Shown: positions 24,692-34,002, numbered from the stretch's first letter. The stretch is DNA of 64,000 nt from Halobacillus sp. A5 (GCF_024189315.1 NZ_JAIZEO010000003.1:372001-436000); one strand, 5' to 3'. Translations and numbers: made by a program. Notes: generated by a model from the sequence alone, not told the origin.

Positions 24692-26236
24692 TTATTTTAT
24701 ATGCTTTCGTTGAAATTCTGCGATCGATCCATACTCTTCCTCTAATAAACGAGACAATCTAATATAGATTGGTAGAAGCTCACGGTAAACACCGGCAGTT
24801 TCAGGAACAGGTTCATGCGTGTGCGTGTGTCCAATCATTTCAGAGACAATGCTGAAATCTTCAATCTCGCCGGTTGCATACATTCCGAGTACGATGGCTC
24901 CCAGGCAGGAACTTTCATAGCTTTCAGGAACCACCACAGGCTTATCGAAAATATCAGTCATCATCTGCCGCCATACTTCAGAGCGCGCAAATCCACCGGT
25001 TGCCTGAATACGCTGCGGTTCTCCAGTTAATTCTTCGAGCGCCAGCAGAACTGTGTACAAGTTATAAATAATTCCTTCCAGTACCGCCCGTACCATGTGC
25101 TGCTTTTCGTGGTGAATACTTAGACCAAAAAACGAACCGCGGGCACTCGAATTCCACAATGGAGCCCTTTCACCTGTAAGGAACGGGTGGAAGACCAAAC
25201 CATCAGAGCCAGCAGGTACATTGGTCGCTATTTTTGTTAAAACGTCATAGGGATCGATACCAAGCCGTTTGGCGGTTTCCACTTCTGCAGCAGCAAATTC
25301 GTCTCTCAGCCAGCGCAGTACCATACCGCCATTGTTAACAGGTCCGCCGATCACCCAGTGGTCCTCAGTTAATGCGTAACAGAAAATGCGGCCTTTAGGA
25401 TCGGTTTTTGGTTCATTGGTTACGCTCCGTATCGCCCCGCTTGTCCCAATTGTTACAGCAATGACACCCGGCTCAATAGCGTTTACTCCAAGATTTGACA
25501 GGACACCGTCACTTGCACCTACGATAAATGGAGTTTGTTCTGTAACACCTAAATAAGCCTGGTATTCTTCTTTAATACCTTTAACGATGTGAGTAGTAGG
25601 AACAATGTTCGAGAGTTGGTCGGAAGAAATACCTGCTATTTGAAGAGCCTCCTCGTCCCAGTTCAAATCCTTTAAATTAAAGAGTCCTGTTGCAGATGCA
25701 ATCGAGTGATCAACAACGTATTCACCAAATAGCTTATGAAAAACATACTCTTTGATGGAGATGAATTTTTTAGCCTTTACAAAAATTTCAGGCTTCTCCT
25801 CTTTCAGCCACACTAGCTTAGCTAGTGGAGACATGGCATGAATAGGCGTACCAGTACGTAGATAAATTTCATGCCCATTTAGTTCTTCCTTAATTTTCCT
25901 GGCGTATTCAGCGCTCCGGGTATCCGCCCATGTAATACTGTTTGTCAGCAGTTCATCATTTTCATCTACTGCAATCAAGCTGTGCATTGCAGAGCTGAAG
26001 GAAACAAAAGAGAGTTCATCGGTCTGCAGGTTTGCTTTCCGGACGGTTTCCCGGATCGTACCGAGAACAGCCTCTAAAATTTCAGATGGGCTTTGTTCGG
26101 CCACTAGCTGGTTAGGGGTATGTAAAGGATAGTTAATGGTATGCTGATTAATTACTTCCCCCTGTTTATTAAAAAGTACCGACTTCGTACTGGTCGTCCC
26201 GATGTCTACACCTAGATAGTAAGATTGTGAAGTCAT
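24692..26236 (-). CDS. gntK: Gluconokinase (FGGY family)
   Basis: Phosphorylates gluconate to 6-phosphogluconate. The protein is 514 aa (B. subtilis GntK 513) from ATG 26236, which has GGAGGAAGAGG upstream. The FGGY signatures are present: GVDIGTTSTKSVLF near residue 8, the HSLIAVD and ITWADTRS substrate region, GTSGAIR phosphate loop and the C-terminal ATGGFARSEVWRQMMTD motif. It ends the gnd-gntP-gntK operon. Confidence 0.94.
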   Translation of the reverse strand: MTSQSYYLGVDIGTTSTKSVLFNKQGEVINQHTINYPLHTPNQLVAEQSPSEILEAVLGTIRETVRKANLQTDELSFVSFSSAMHSLIAVDENDELLTNSITWADTRSAEYARKIKEELNGHEIYLRTGTPIHAMSPLAKLVWLKEEKPEIFVKAKKFISIKEYVFHKLFGEYVVDHSIASATGLFNLKDLNWDEEALQIAGISSDQLSNIVPTTHIVKGIKEEYQAYLGVTEQTPFIVGASDGVLSNLGVNAIEPGVIAVTIGTSGAIRSVTNEPKTDPKGRIFCYALTEDHWVIGGPVNNGGMVLRWLRDEFAAAEVETAKRLGIDPYDVLTKIATNVPAGSDGLVFHPFLTGERAPLWNSSARGSFFGLSIHHEKQHMVRAVLEGIIYNLYTVLLALEELTGEPQRIQATGGFARSEVWRQMMTDIFDKPVVVPESYESSCLGAIVLGMYATGEIEDFSIVSEMIGHTHTHEPVPETAGVYRELLPIYIRLSRLLEEEYGSIAEFQRKHIK

Positions 26237-26267
26237 TCCTCTTCCTCCTGTCCAAATACGATTTGTA

Positions 26268-26308
26268 CATGAAAAAGGGACAGACACAAGGCTATCCCTT
26301 TTTTCATG
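26268..26308 (-). terminator. Attenuator-like hairpin between gntP and gntK
   Basis: CATGAAAAAGGGA pairs with TCCCTTTTTTCATG (one extra T). U-rich on either strand; probably a partial terminator that lowers gntK relative to gntP. Confidence 0.55.
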
Positions 26309-26321
26309 GTTAACTATTAGT

Positions 26322-27677
26322 TTACGATATAAACAAGCTTATGACGAATACGACGAGAAATCCTACGAAACCAATTATTGTTTCCATTACTGTCCATGAT
26401 TTTAACGTGTCTTTTACATCCAGCCCGAAGTAACGGTTTACAAGCCAGAACCCAGAGTCGTTAACATGAGAGAATACTGTGGCACCTGCAGCGATTGAGA
26501 TAACGACGAGCCCAAGAACCGGACCTTCTAACCCAAGCGTCTCAATCAGCGGTGAAACAAGTCCTGCTGCTGTAACCATAGCAACCGTAGCTGAACCTTG
26601 AGCTAACCGGACAGCTGTTGAAATGACAAAAGCTAAAAGTACAGGAGGAAGGGCGGATTGAAGCATCATTTCTCCAAGTACATCACCGACTCCTGAATCT
26701 ACTAATACCTGTTTGAACACACCGCCGGCTCCTGTTACCAGTATGATGATACCTGCAGGTTCCAGCGCTTTAGTGGCAATCTCCTGAACTTCATCTCTCG
26801 TATAACCGCGTTTTGTACCTAATAATGTAAAAGTTAAAAGTGTTGCGATTGTTAATGCTACAAACGGGTGACCAAGGAACGTGGCAATACTGCGGAATAA
26901 GTTCCCATCATCCAGCAATAATTCAGAAACTGTATTAACGAGAATAAGTACAAGTGGAATCACGATTAATGTTGCAATCAACCCGAAACCAGGGAGATCT
27001 TTTTCATATTCCTTCTGTTTTTCATCTTCACTGATTTCCATGTATTCGGGTACATTGACATGAATCTTAGAGGCAATATATCTTCCGAAAACGGGTCCTG
27101 CCAAAATCATAGAAGGGATACCGGCAAGTACACCGAACAGAATAACCCATCCCAGGTCTGCTCCTACTAAATCAGCAACGGCTATAGGGCCGGGGGTAGG
27201 AGGGATGAAGCTATGAGTAACCGCAAGACCCGCTAGAAGCGGGATACCATAGTACAATACGGATTTACCGGCTTTTTTAGCTAGTCCATACACAATCGGC
27301 ACTAAAATAATAAAACCAACGTCGAAGAATACAGGGATGGCAACGAGGAAACCAGTGATACCAAGTGCCCACTGTGCTTTGTCCTCACCAAATTTAGCGA
27401 TCAGCGTCTGAGCCAGTCGTTCAGCTCCGCCTGAAACCTCAAGCAGCTTACCAAACATAGCTCCTAACCCGACTACAACAGCGACGAAGCCGAGCGTGCT
27501 TCCCATTCCTTCTTCCATTGATTCAATTACATTTCCGAGAGGCATACCAGCCACAATCCCGACGATCAAACTAACGAGTAGCAGCGCGACAAACGCGTGA
27601 AGCTTTGTTCGAATGACTAAAAATAATAATAGAAAAATGCCAGCCATAGCTATAAATATTAATGATATATCAGACAT
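26322..27677 (-). CDS. gntP: Gluconate permease GntP
   Basis: Proton-coupled gluconate importer with about 12-14 membrane helices, 451 aa (B. subtilis GntP 448). Family motifs include GMGSTLGFVAVVVGLGAMFGK, FIPPTPGPIAVADLVGADLG and SHVNDSGFWLVNRYFGL. AAGGAGG precedes the ATG. It sits between gnd and gntK in the gluconate operon. Confidence 0.94.
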   Translation of the reverse strand: MSDISLIFIAMAGIFLLLFLVIRTKLHAFVALLLVSLIVGIVAGMPLGNVIESMEEGMGSTLGFVAVVVGLGAMFGKLLEVSGGAERLAQTLIAKFGEDKAQWALGITGFLVAIPVFFDVGFIILVPIVYGLAKKAGKSVLYYGIPLLAGLAVTHSFIPPTPGPIAVADLVGADLGWVILFGVLAGIPSMILAGPVFGRYIASKIHVNVPEYMEISEDEKQKEYEKDLPGFGLIATLIVIPLVLILVNTVSELLLDDGNLFRSIATFLGHPFVALTIATLLTFTLLGTKRGYTRDEVQEIATKALEPAGIIILVTGAGGVFKQVLVDSGVGDVLGEMMLQSALPPVLLAFVISTAVRLAQGSATVAMVTAAGLVSPLIETLGLEGPVLGLVVISIAAGATVFSHVNDSGFWLVNRYFGLDVKDTLKSWTVMETIIGFVGFLVVFVISLFIS

Positions 27678-27752
27678 ATAAATTCCTCCTTCTAATCTAG
27701 TTAAACGCTTTCAGAAGCGTTATTAAAAAAAGCTAGAATCCTCCAGCTTAAT

Positions 27753-28649
27753 TTATTGTTTTACAACGGCATGTCCGCCAAATTCATTCCTTAATGCTGC
27801 AACAACTTTGCCTGAGAATGTATCATCTTCCTGCGAACGATAGCGCATCATTAAGGACAAAGCGATAATAGGTGCTGATGATTGTAGGTCGAGTGCTGTC
27901 TCCACCGTCCATTTACCTTCACCAGATGAGTTCATGACGCCCTTAAGTTCATCAAGATTCCCATCCTTTGAAAAAGCTTGTTCCATCAATTCCATCAGCC
28001 ATGACCTGACCACGGAGCCGTGGTTCCACACTTTGGCAACCTTTTCATAATCATAATCAAAGTCACTCTTATGAAGGATGTCAAACCCTTCTCCAATCGC
28101 CTGCATCATTCCATATTCAATCCCGTTGTGCACCATTTTCAAAAAGTGACCACTGCCGGGTTTTCCTGTGTAAAGATAACCATTTTCTATGCAAACGTCT
28201 TCAAAAACAGGTTCGATATGTTTAAATTTGTCAGGGTGCCCGCCAATCATAGTACATGCACCACTTCGAGCTCCATCAGTACCGCCGCTTGTTCCGCAGT
28301 CAAATAAGTAAATTCCCTGCTCACCCAATTTCTCAGCACGGATCAGTGTTTCTTTGTAATTGGAGTTTCCTCCATCGATTATCATGTCGCCCGGATCTAA
28401 TAATTCAGAAAGGGTATTCAAAACTTTTTCTGTAATTTCACCAGCAGGGACCATAACCCATACCACTTTTGGAGAAGGAAGCTCAGTCACCAGCTGTTCT
28501 AAAGAACTACGGTAAAAAAATTTTTCATGATTTACTTCATTTTGAATCGTTAAATCCGTATCATACCCAACCACTTCATGATCATGGTCAAGCAGGTTTA
28601 ACGTTAAGTTAAGGCCCATTTTCCCTAGCCCCACCATACCAATCTTCAT
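27753..28649 (-). CDS. gnd: 6-Phosphogluconate dehydrogenase, short (about 300 aa) type
   Basis: Oxidatively decarboxylates 6-phosphogluconate to ribulose-5-phosphate. The NAD(P) motif GLGKMGLNLTLNL begins at residue 6, with IIDGGNSNYKET, CGTSGGTDGARSG and KMVHNGIEYGMMQA. The protein is 298 aa, the YqeC-like short form, rather than the 468-aa GntZ of B. subtilis; the short form is often NAD-preferring. It is first in the gluconate operon, so phosphogluconate made by GntK is used by its neighbour. Start ATG at 28649 with AAAGGAGG. Confidence 0.93.
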   Translation of the reverse strand: MKIGMVGLGKMGLNLTLNLLDHDHEVVGYDTDLTIQNEVNHEKFFYRSSLEQLVTELPSPKVVWVMVPAGEITEKVLNTLSELLDPGDMIIDGGNSNYKETLIRAEKLGEQGIYLFDCGTSGGTDGARSGACTMIGGHPDKFKHIEPVFEDVCIENGYLYTGKPGSGHFLKMVHNGIEYGMMQAIGEGFDILHKSDFDYDYEKVAKVWNHGSVVRSWLMELMEQAFSKDGNLDELKGVMNSSGEGKWTVETALDLQSSAPIIALSLMMRYRSQEDDTFSGKVVAALRNEFGGHAVVKQ

Positions 28650-28673
28650 ATGTATAACCTCCTTTAATAAAAA

Positions 28674-28726
28674 GAATATTTTTTCATCTAAATGCGATTA
28701 TATCAAAAATTTTTTCATAAGCAAGA
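28674..28726 (-). promoter_or_regulatory. gnd-gntPK promoter with flanking ATGAAAAAAT repeats
   Basis: On the minus strand TTGCTT-16 nt-TATAAT (-10 at 28698-28703) forms a promoter. Direct repeats ATGAAAAAAT lie on both sides of the -10 box (28674-28687 and 28706-28718). They are candidate sites for the divergent RpiR-type regulator. Confidence 0.45.
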
Positions 28727-28785
28727 CATTTAAAAAATATTTTTTTCTTATATAATGGAATCATGAAACATAAGTAGGGGGTCGC

Positions 28786-29643
28786 ATGATGGAGAGAGAG
28801 ACACAGCACGGGCTGGCAAGAATTAGAAGCAGTTATTCAAAGTTTAGTGATAAAGAGAAGAAAATTGCAGACTATATCCTTGAGAATCCTGAAACGATCA
28901 TACACCATACGATTAATCAGGTGGCGGATGAGCTGGATGTAGCTGAATCTACTGTTTTTCGTCTTTGTAAACGGGTAGGTTTTAAGGGATATCAAGCACT
29001 TAAGATCGCATTGGCAGCCGAAATCGTTACACCTATCAAAGATATTCATGAGGAAATTAATGATGGTGATAGTGTTACTACGGTTTCGGAGAAAGTATTT
29101 CATTCAAATAGTAAAACGCTTGAAAGTACGCTGCAGATTCTTGATGGACAAGCTATAGAGCAGGCTGTACAAACTTTGCTTGAAGCAAGAAATATTGAGT
29201 TTTATGGGTGCGGGGGCTCAGCTGTAGTAGCGCTGGACGGGTATCACAAATTTATTCGAACAGGGCTGTCGGTCAGTACGCAGCTCGATTCTCATATGCA
29301 GCTGATGTCAGCCTCACAGTCACTAAAAGAAGATGTGGCTGTGATTATTTCACACTCGGGCACCACCAAGGATTCGCTTGATGTTCTTCGGGTTCTTCAA
29401 GACAAAGGAGTAAAAACAATAGCTATTACAAATTTCGCCAAATCACCATTGACGAAAGAAGCGGACATATCTCTATATACGGTGTCGGAAGAAACGGACT
29501 TCCGTTCAGAAGCTTTTTCTTCCCGGATTGCTCAATTGAGTATTATTGATGCTTTATATACGAATGTTATGATGGCGAAGCAGGAGCAAGGAAAACGATC
29601 ATTAGAGGATATGAGAGAAGCTATGTCTCTAAAAAGATTATAA
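28786..29643 (+). CDS. RpiR/MurR-family regulator of gluconate genes
   Basis: A 285-aa regulator with RpiR helix-turn-helix (TINQVADELDVAESTVFRLC, about residues 42-61) and SIS domain (about 120-260; FYGCGGSAVVALDGYHKF, VIISHSGTTKDSLDV). It is divergent from gnd-gntP-gntK, so it most likely controls that operon in response to 6-phosphogluconate, replacing the GntR repressor used by B. subtilis. Two adjacent ATGs (28786, 28789) follow AGGGGG; the second has better spacing. Ends at a shared terminator. Confidence 0.86.
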   Translation: MMERETQHGLARIRSSYSKFSDKEKKIADYILENPETIIHHTINQVADELDVAESTVFRLCKRVGFKGYQALKIALAAEIVTPIKDIHEEINDGDSVTTVSEKVFHSNSKTLESTLQILDGQAIEQAVQTLLEARNIEFYGCGGSAVVALDGYHKFIRTGLSVSTQLDSHMQLMSASQSLKEDVAVIISHSGTTKDSLDVLRVLQDKGVKTIAITNFAKSPLTKEADISLYTVSEETDFRSEAFSSRIAQLSIIDALYTNVMMAKQEQGKRSLEDMREAMSLKRL

Positions 29644-29644
29644 A

Positions 29645-29669
29645 AAAGCGGGGATTATAACCCCGCTTT
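29645..29669. terminator. Bidirectional terminator after the gluconate regulator
   Basis: AAAGCGGGG pairs with CCCCGCTTT around ATTATAA, between convergent genes. It overlaps the stop codon of the leftward ATPase gene. Confidence 0.78.
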
Positions 29670-30720
29670 ACATATGATGCAGAATTTCTTGATTAATTGC
29701 ATCACTTATTTTGCTGTCGTCTGAAGCCTTCAGAAGATCACAGCCTTCGTTGTTGAGATATTTTGCCTGCTTCAGATAAGTAATGCCTTTTTTCATAAAT
29801 GATTTATATCCGGTCGTCAATTCGGCAATCTCTTCTGCGAATTTTTCATCTGTCCCTGCCGTAACTGTCTCCGCATACAGGTCGATAATAAAATCTCCTT
29901 CTCGTTCAGGAAAATATTCGTGTGGATCTGTACTATCGAAGACACATATGCCAAGTTCCCGGATAACCACCATATCTATGCTTTCAGGATCAAACCCACA
30001 ATGGTAAATTTCAACGTTGTGTCCTTTACTCTCTGCTTCACTGGCTATTTTTTTTAGAAATGTTGATTTTCCCGTACCTGCTCTACCTTTTATAAAAAAA
30101 CGGCGCTCGAGCTTTTCTGTTAAATTAGGAATATAATCAATTACTCCTTCAGGGGTGGAAGCACCAAAGAAACGGTGTTTAGCAGCTCCCGGAGAAGCAG
30201 ACGGCGAGACCGTAAGCCCGAGATGGTTAATAAAGTCTTCCGACACTTGATCGGCTCTGTTAAAGTCCATATTGGTAATATAAATCATCTCGAGATCGTC
30301 ATGAATATCTAAACCGATTTTGAAAGCTTCATGAGCCTGATGCCAGGATTCTTTTATTTTATTTTTATAAGTATTTATTTTTTGGTCAAATTCAGAATAA
30401 AGAGAACTAGTAATGAAACTTTCGGTTGCTTTGCCGAATCCTCTTATATGGTGATGGCCTGCGTAAACACCAATCTTTAATTCCGGCAGGATTAAACCAT
30501 CCAGTGCATTGACATTTGTTGAACAATGGATCATTTCTGTTTCAAATCCTTTGTTCCTCCAATCCTCAGCCACCTTCATAAGTGGGTCGTTATCATTTAT
30601 AAGTGCACCTCTTTTCCATCTCACCACGTGGTTAAGTCCTTGGAAATTTGATAAATAAAAAGGATAGAATCCTTTAGCGGTATGGTCCCCTGCAAAATAA
30701 TGGATTTGTTCACCTTTCAT
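29668..30720 (-). CDS. P-loop ATPase of unknown function
   Basis: A 350-aa soluble protein with a Walker A motif GRAGTGKST at about residue 210 and a second half resembling an AAA-like or nucleotide-kinase fold (VEIYHCGFDPESIDMVVIRELGICVFDSTDPHE). The N-terminal half (HHIRGFGKATESFI) may be a degenerate repeat of the same fold. I recognise it as a conserved Bacillaceae ATPase without known role. ATG at 30720 is preferred, about 9 nt after AAGGGGC; a GTG at 30729 abuts that site. Monocistronic. Confidence 0.7.
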   Translation of the reverse strand: MKGEQIHYFAGDHTAKGFYPFYLSNFQGLNHVVRWKRGALINDNDPLMKVAEDWRNKGFETEMIHCSTNVNALDGLILPELKIGVYAGHHHIRGFGKATESFITSSLYSEFDQKINTYKNKIKESWHQAHEAFKIGLDIHDDLEMIYITNMDFNRADQVSEDFINHLGLTVSPSASPGAAKHRFFGASTPEGVIDYIPNLTEKLERRFFIKGRAGTGKSTFLKKIASEAESKGHNVEIYHCGFDPESIDMVVIRELGICVFDSTDPHEYFPEREGDFIIDLYAETVTAGTDEKFAEEIAELTTGYKSFMKKGITYLKQAKYLNNEGCDLLKASDDSKISDAINQEILHHM

Positions 30721-30938
30721 ACCTTTCACGCCCCTTTATTCACAGGGTATGTGAAGAAGAGTGGGTGGGTGAAAGCCTGCTTTTAAACAATTAACTTCAA
30801 AATCCTACATAAGGACTAGTTTATTACATTTTTTTCTGGGAATTGTGAAGGTGGTGTCCACATAAAAATTTGTCGAACCACGAATATACTAGTAATCATT
30901 CTACAAAATAATATAAACCAGTCGGAGCAGGTGAGAGA

Positions 30939-32516
30939 ATGGAAAAACATCAGCCTATATTTTTCTTAATGAACTCAATAGATTTAGTAAGAGGAGGTTT
31001 AACAAAGGCCTCATTAAAACAAGCTTCAACCTTTGCGGAAATGGGTTTTGAAGTGTATATGGTTACTTTTAACTTCAACCTTAACTACCCTAATATTAGA
31101 AAATCATTAATTGAAATGGGTAAAATCCATCCTAACGTAACCATTATTAATCAGTATGAAGAGCTTGATGGCAATATGGAAGCAAATCCAAGCCGGAAGA
31201 GTCTTAAGAAAAAAACGCTTAAAGAATTAGCCGGCGGCGGTACAATTAATAAGCGTAAAGGAAAAAATGCTTACCGTATTTATGATAATGGTATATATAA
31301 GAAATACATTGACTATGACGAAGAGGACCATCTTAATTTTATAGATTATTTCAATGAGAACAGATATCGCACAAAACGGGAAGATTACGATCCTAAGGGT
31401 AATTTAAAAAGAGTGGTTTTTATGGATTATAATAAAAATAAGCCTAGACAAAAAGTGTATTATAATCAAAGAGGCGAAGCTTATTTGTCAGAATGGATAG
31501 ATCCAAAAAATGATGCTGTGCTGAGAGTAAACAAGTTTAATCCAAAGAAGAATGAAGTAACGAAGATTTATAGGGAAGATTCCACAAGGTTTAAAGTCGA
31601 CTGGATTACCGGCATTCTTTCAAAGTATAAAGACCCCGTAGTTATATCAGATACGCGCAGTACAGATGAAGTGCTGGCTGGAATCCCAGGAGAGTATGCA
31701 ATAAAAATTTGGCGTCTTCACAGCAGTCATGTGAAGTACCCTTTTGATGAGAATGGTGAGATTACATCAAAAGTTGAAGCAGGAATTAAAAATCTCGACA
31801 ATTACGATGGGGCTTTTGTGTTAACAGAACAGCAAAGACAGGACCTAATTCGACGTTTTGGGAGAGAAGAGTTTTTTCATACAATTCCTCACTATCATGA
31901 GTGTAAGGAAGAAGGTAGTTTGAAGAAGAAATTTCTGCCTAAAACAGAACGCGATCCTAAGTTAGCAGTAGTGGTCAGCCGCTTATCTACCTTAAAGCGT
32001 ATTGATCATGTCATTAAAGCGTTTAAAAAAGTAATAAACTCTATTCCAGACGCCCGGCTAGAAATATGGGGGACCGGCACAGAAGAAGAGAAGCTGAAGA
32101 ATTTAGTAGAAGATCAAGGTCTTTTAGAAAATGCAGCTGTGAAAGGGTATACGCATAAACCTGATGAGGTGTACCAGCGTGGACTGTTTTCTGTACTGAC
32201 TTCAAAAAGTGAAGGATTTGCTTTGTCAGTTCTTGAAAGCACAGCCAACCAAACTCCTGTTATCAGCTATGATGTACGTTATGGACCAAGTGATTTAATT
32301 CAGCATGATGTAACTGGTAAATTAGTAGAAGACCGGAATATTGATGAATTGGCTGAGGGTATGATTGAATTATTTAATAACCCGGAGAGAACGAAAGAAA
32401 TGGGTAGAAAAGGTGCTGAATTCATAAGTGACCAGTTCAGCAAAGAAAGGTATAAAGATAAGTTTTTAACTTCCATTGCGAGCGTAGAAGAATATAAAAA
32501 ACGCAGCCGTAAATAA
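30939..32516 (+). CDS. GT4-type glycosyltransferase
   Basis: A 525-aa cytoplasmic glycosyltransferase with GT-B fold. The C-terminal Glycos_transf_1 domain (about residues 335-510) shows VVVSRLSTLKRIDHVI, KGYTHKPDEVY, and the donor-binding SEGFALSVLESTANQTPVISYDVRYGPSDLI region. The long N-terminal part has the strand-rich insert (NAYRIYDNGIYKKY) seen in TagE/GtfA-like poly-glycerolphosphate or protein glucosyltransferases. It may glycosylate teichoic acid or a surface protein; no acceptor gene is adjacent. AGGTGAGAG precedes the ATG. Terminator at 32554-32593. Confidence 0.82.
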   Translation: MEKHQPIFFLMNSIDLVRGGLTKASLKQASTFAEMGFEVYMVTFNFNLNYPNIRKSLIEMGKIHPNVTIINQYEELDGNMEANPSRKSLKKKTLKELAGGGTINKRKGKNAYRIYDNGIYKKYIDYDEEDHLNFIDYFNENRYRTKREDYDPKGNLKRVVFMDYNKNKPRQKVYYNQRGEAYLSEWIDPKNDAVLRVNKFNPKKNEVTKIYREDSTRFKVDWITGILSKYKDPVVISDTRSTDEVLAGIPGEYAIKIWRLHSSHVKYPFDENGEITSKVEAGIKNLDNYDGAFVLTEQQRQDLIRRFGREEFFHTIPHYHECKEEGSLKKKFLPKTERDPKLAVVVSRLSTLKRIDHVIKAFKKVINSIPDARLEIWGTGTEEEKLKNLVEDQGLLENAAVKGYTHKPDEVYQRGLFSVLTSKSEGFALSVLESTANQTPVISYDVRYGPSDLIQHDVTGKLVEDRNIDELAEGMIELFNNPERTKEMGRKGAEFISDQFSKERYKDKFLTSIASVEEYKKRSRK

Positions 32517-32553
32517 ACCGAAAGAGGCTGGAACAATATTGAATTAAGCATCA

Positions 32554-32593
32554 AATAATCCGAACGATTCTATTGAATTCAGTTCGGATTATT
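32554..32593 (+). terminator. Terminator after the glycosyltransferase gene
   Basis: AATAATCCGAAC pairs perfectly with GTTCGGATTATT (12 bp) across a 16-nt loop, followed by TATATGC. The A/T-flanked stem suits either direction. Confidence 0.6.
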
Positions 32594-32624
32594 TATATGC
32601 TGAGAAATGATTTTAACTATCGCT

Positions 32625-32700
32625 CCGTCAAATACTTCACTTTCCGAGGGTGCCGCCTAGAGCTTCCTCGGAAAGCTGACGGGTTTTCCCTGCCCTTACC
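32625..32700. repeat. Degenerate, inverted half-copy of the 16.1-kb repeat
   Basis: GTCAAATAC, CACTTTCCGAGGG, GAGCTTCCTCG and ACGGGTTTTCC align in order with the reverse complement of the right half of the 16065-16179 element. The left half is absent or diverged. Confidence 0.5.
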
Positions 32701-32740
32701 CATTAATCGTCTATCAGGAGCATTTTTCAACTTCATGTTT

Positions 32741-33490
32741 CTAACTCAATTTAGAATTCAAATAATTCATACTGATTTCTAAGCTTTCTAAAGGTGTTTT
32801 ACGGCTTTCGTCCTGTTCGACAACCCACCATTGGACATTTGCTTCGTCTCCAAGCGCTAAGACAGCTTCAATATCGACTCCGCCTGTTCCTAACTCTGCA
32901 AAGAAACGCTCCTCATCCTTAGTCATGTCTTTAAGGTGGAGGAGAGGAGTTCTATCCTTGAAACGTTTAATCCACTCAGCCGGCTCTTCTCCTGCTTTTT
33001 TAAGCCAATAAACATCAAATTCAGCTTTAACGTCTAATGGATCTGTGTTTTCTAAGATATTCTCTAAAGCAGTAAGATTGTTTGAGAGTGTTTCAAGTTC
33101 AAAATCATGGTTGTGATAACAAAGCTTAATTCCTTCTAAACGACACATCTCCCCAGCTTTCTTTAAAACTTCGATTAACTCGTAATAGTCGTTTTCCTTT
33201 TCAGGTTCAAAATAAGGGCAGACGATGTATTTGCTTCCGAGCGTTTTCTGTACTTCAATAACTTGAGTTAAATTGTTTTTAATTTGTTCAAGCGGAACAT
33301 GACTGGAGGCTGCCTTTAATCCTATCTCATCAAGTAACTTTTTCATTTCACTGGCTGTATATTCACCAAGACCGGCAAACTCTACACCATCAAACCCAAA
33401 TTCAGCTACTTTTCTCAATGTACCTTCAAAATCTTTTTCAGTTTCCTCTCGAAGTGTATACAATTGTACAGCCACAGGTATGGATCTCAA
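32741..33490 (-). CDS. TIM-barrel sugar phosphate isomerase/epimerase
   Basis: A 249-aa member of the xylose-isomerase-like TIM-barrel (AP-endonuclease 2) family. Metal-site features include LCYHNHDFE near residue 126, FDVYWLKKAGEEP and LLHLKDM. Such enzymes isomerise or eliminate keto-sugars, often beside Gfo/Idh oxidoreductases. It is divergent from the ABC-ThuA-Gfo/Idh operon and shares its 500-bp control region, so it probably belongs to the same pathway. ATG 33490; upstream AGGGAGATC is the ribosome site. Confidence 0.82.
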   Translation of the reverse strand: MRSIPVAVQLYTLREETEKDFEGTLRKVAEFGFDGVEFAGLGEYTASEMKKLLDEIGLKAASSHVPLEQIKNNLTQVIEVQKTLGSKYIVCPYFEPEKENDYYELIEVLKKAGEMCRLEGIKLCYHNHDFELETLSNNLTALENILENTDPLDVKAEFDVYWLKKAGEEPAEWIKRFKDRTPLLHLKDMTKDEERFFAELGTGGVDIEAVLALGDEANVQWWVVEQDESRKTPLESLEISMNYLNSKLS

Positions 33491-33626
33491 ATGATCTCCC
33501 TCATTTCTATAAATTTAGGATTTAGCAGATACTTAAATTTTACAAAAACGCTTCCAAAAAACCAAACTTTCCGCATAGTAAAAATAAATTTTTTTGAGAA
33601 TAATAGAGTTTTAACTCCGTAACTTG

Positions 33627-33640
33627 TGAAAACGTTTGCC
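33627..33640 (+). promoter_or_regulatory. Candidate cre (CcpA) site
   Basis: TGAAAACGTTTGCC matches the Bacillus cre consensus TGWAARCGYTWNCW at all but the last base. It sits between the divergent isomerase and the ABC operon. Confidence 0.6.
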
Positions 33641-33780
33641 ATAGAAGTATTGTCAGCATGGGGTTTCAAGTTCTTATGGTTAAAAATGGATGATCGTATC
33701 TATGTTTCTTAGAAAAATTTATCTGAAAATTCATGTTGTTTTTTTAAAATCACCATGGTATAGTTTAGATAATGAATTTG

Positions 33781-33969
33781 TGCAAACGTATTCACGGAAC
33801 CGCAATCATTCTTTTAAACAATAGCTGTTAAGCGTATTCATAGTCTTGCGCAGCATTTGCTACATAACTGATGCAAACGAGTGCGCATAAATCAGCATAC
33901 GTTTCCGGCTATCGTTCTATCAACCAACGGCAGGAACCTTTTTTTACGTGAATAGTGGAAGCGCATTCA
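33781..33969 (+). promoter_or_regulatory. Array of five CG-centred LacI-type operator candidates
   Basis: 14-mers with a central CG occur at 33781 (TGCAAACGTATTCA), 33827 (GTTAAGCGTATTCA), 33872 (TGCAAACGAGTGCG), 33894 (AGCATACGTTTCCG) and 33956 (TGGAAGCGCATTCA). Three share the right half ATTCA; the first three centres are 46 and 45 bp apart. The 512-bp gap 33491-34002 otherwise holds the cre site at 33627 and no open frame. Likely targets of the LacI regulator at 37225. Confidence 0.55.
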
Positions 33970-34002
33970 TTTGTTAGATAATTTATTAGGGGAGTGTGTT
34001 AC

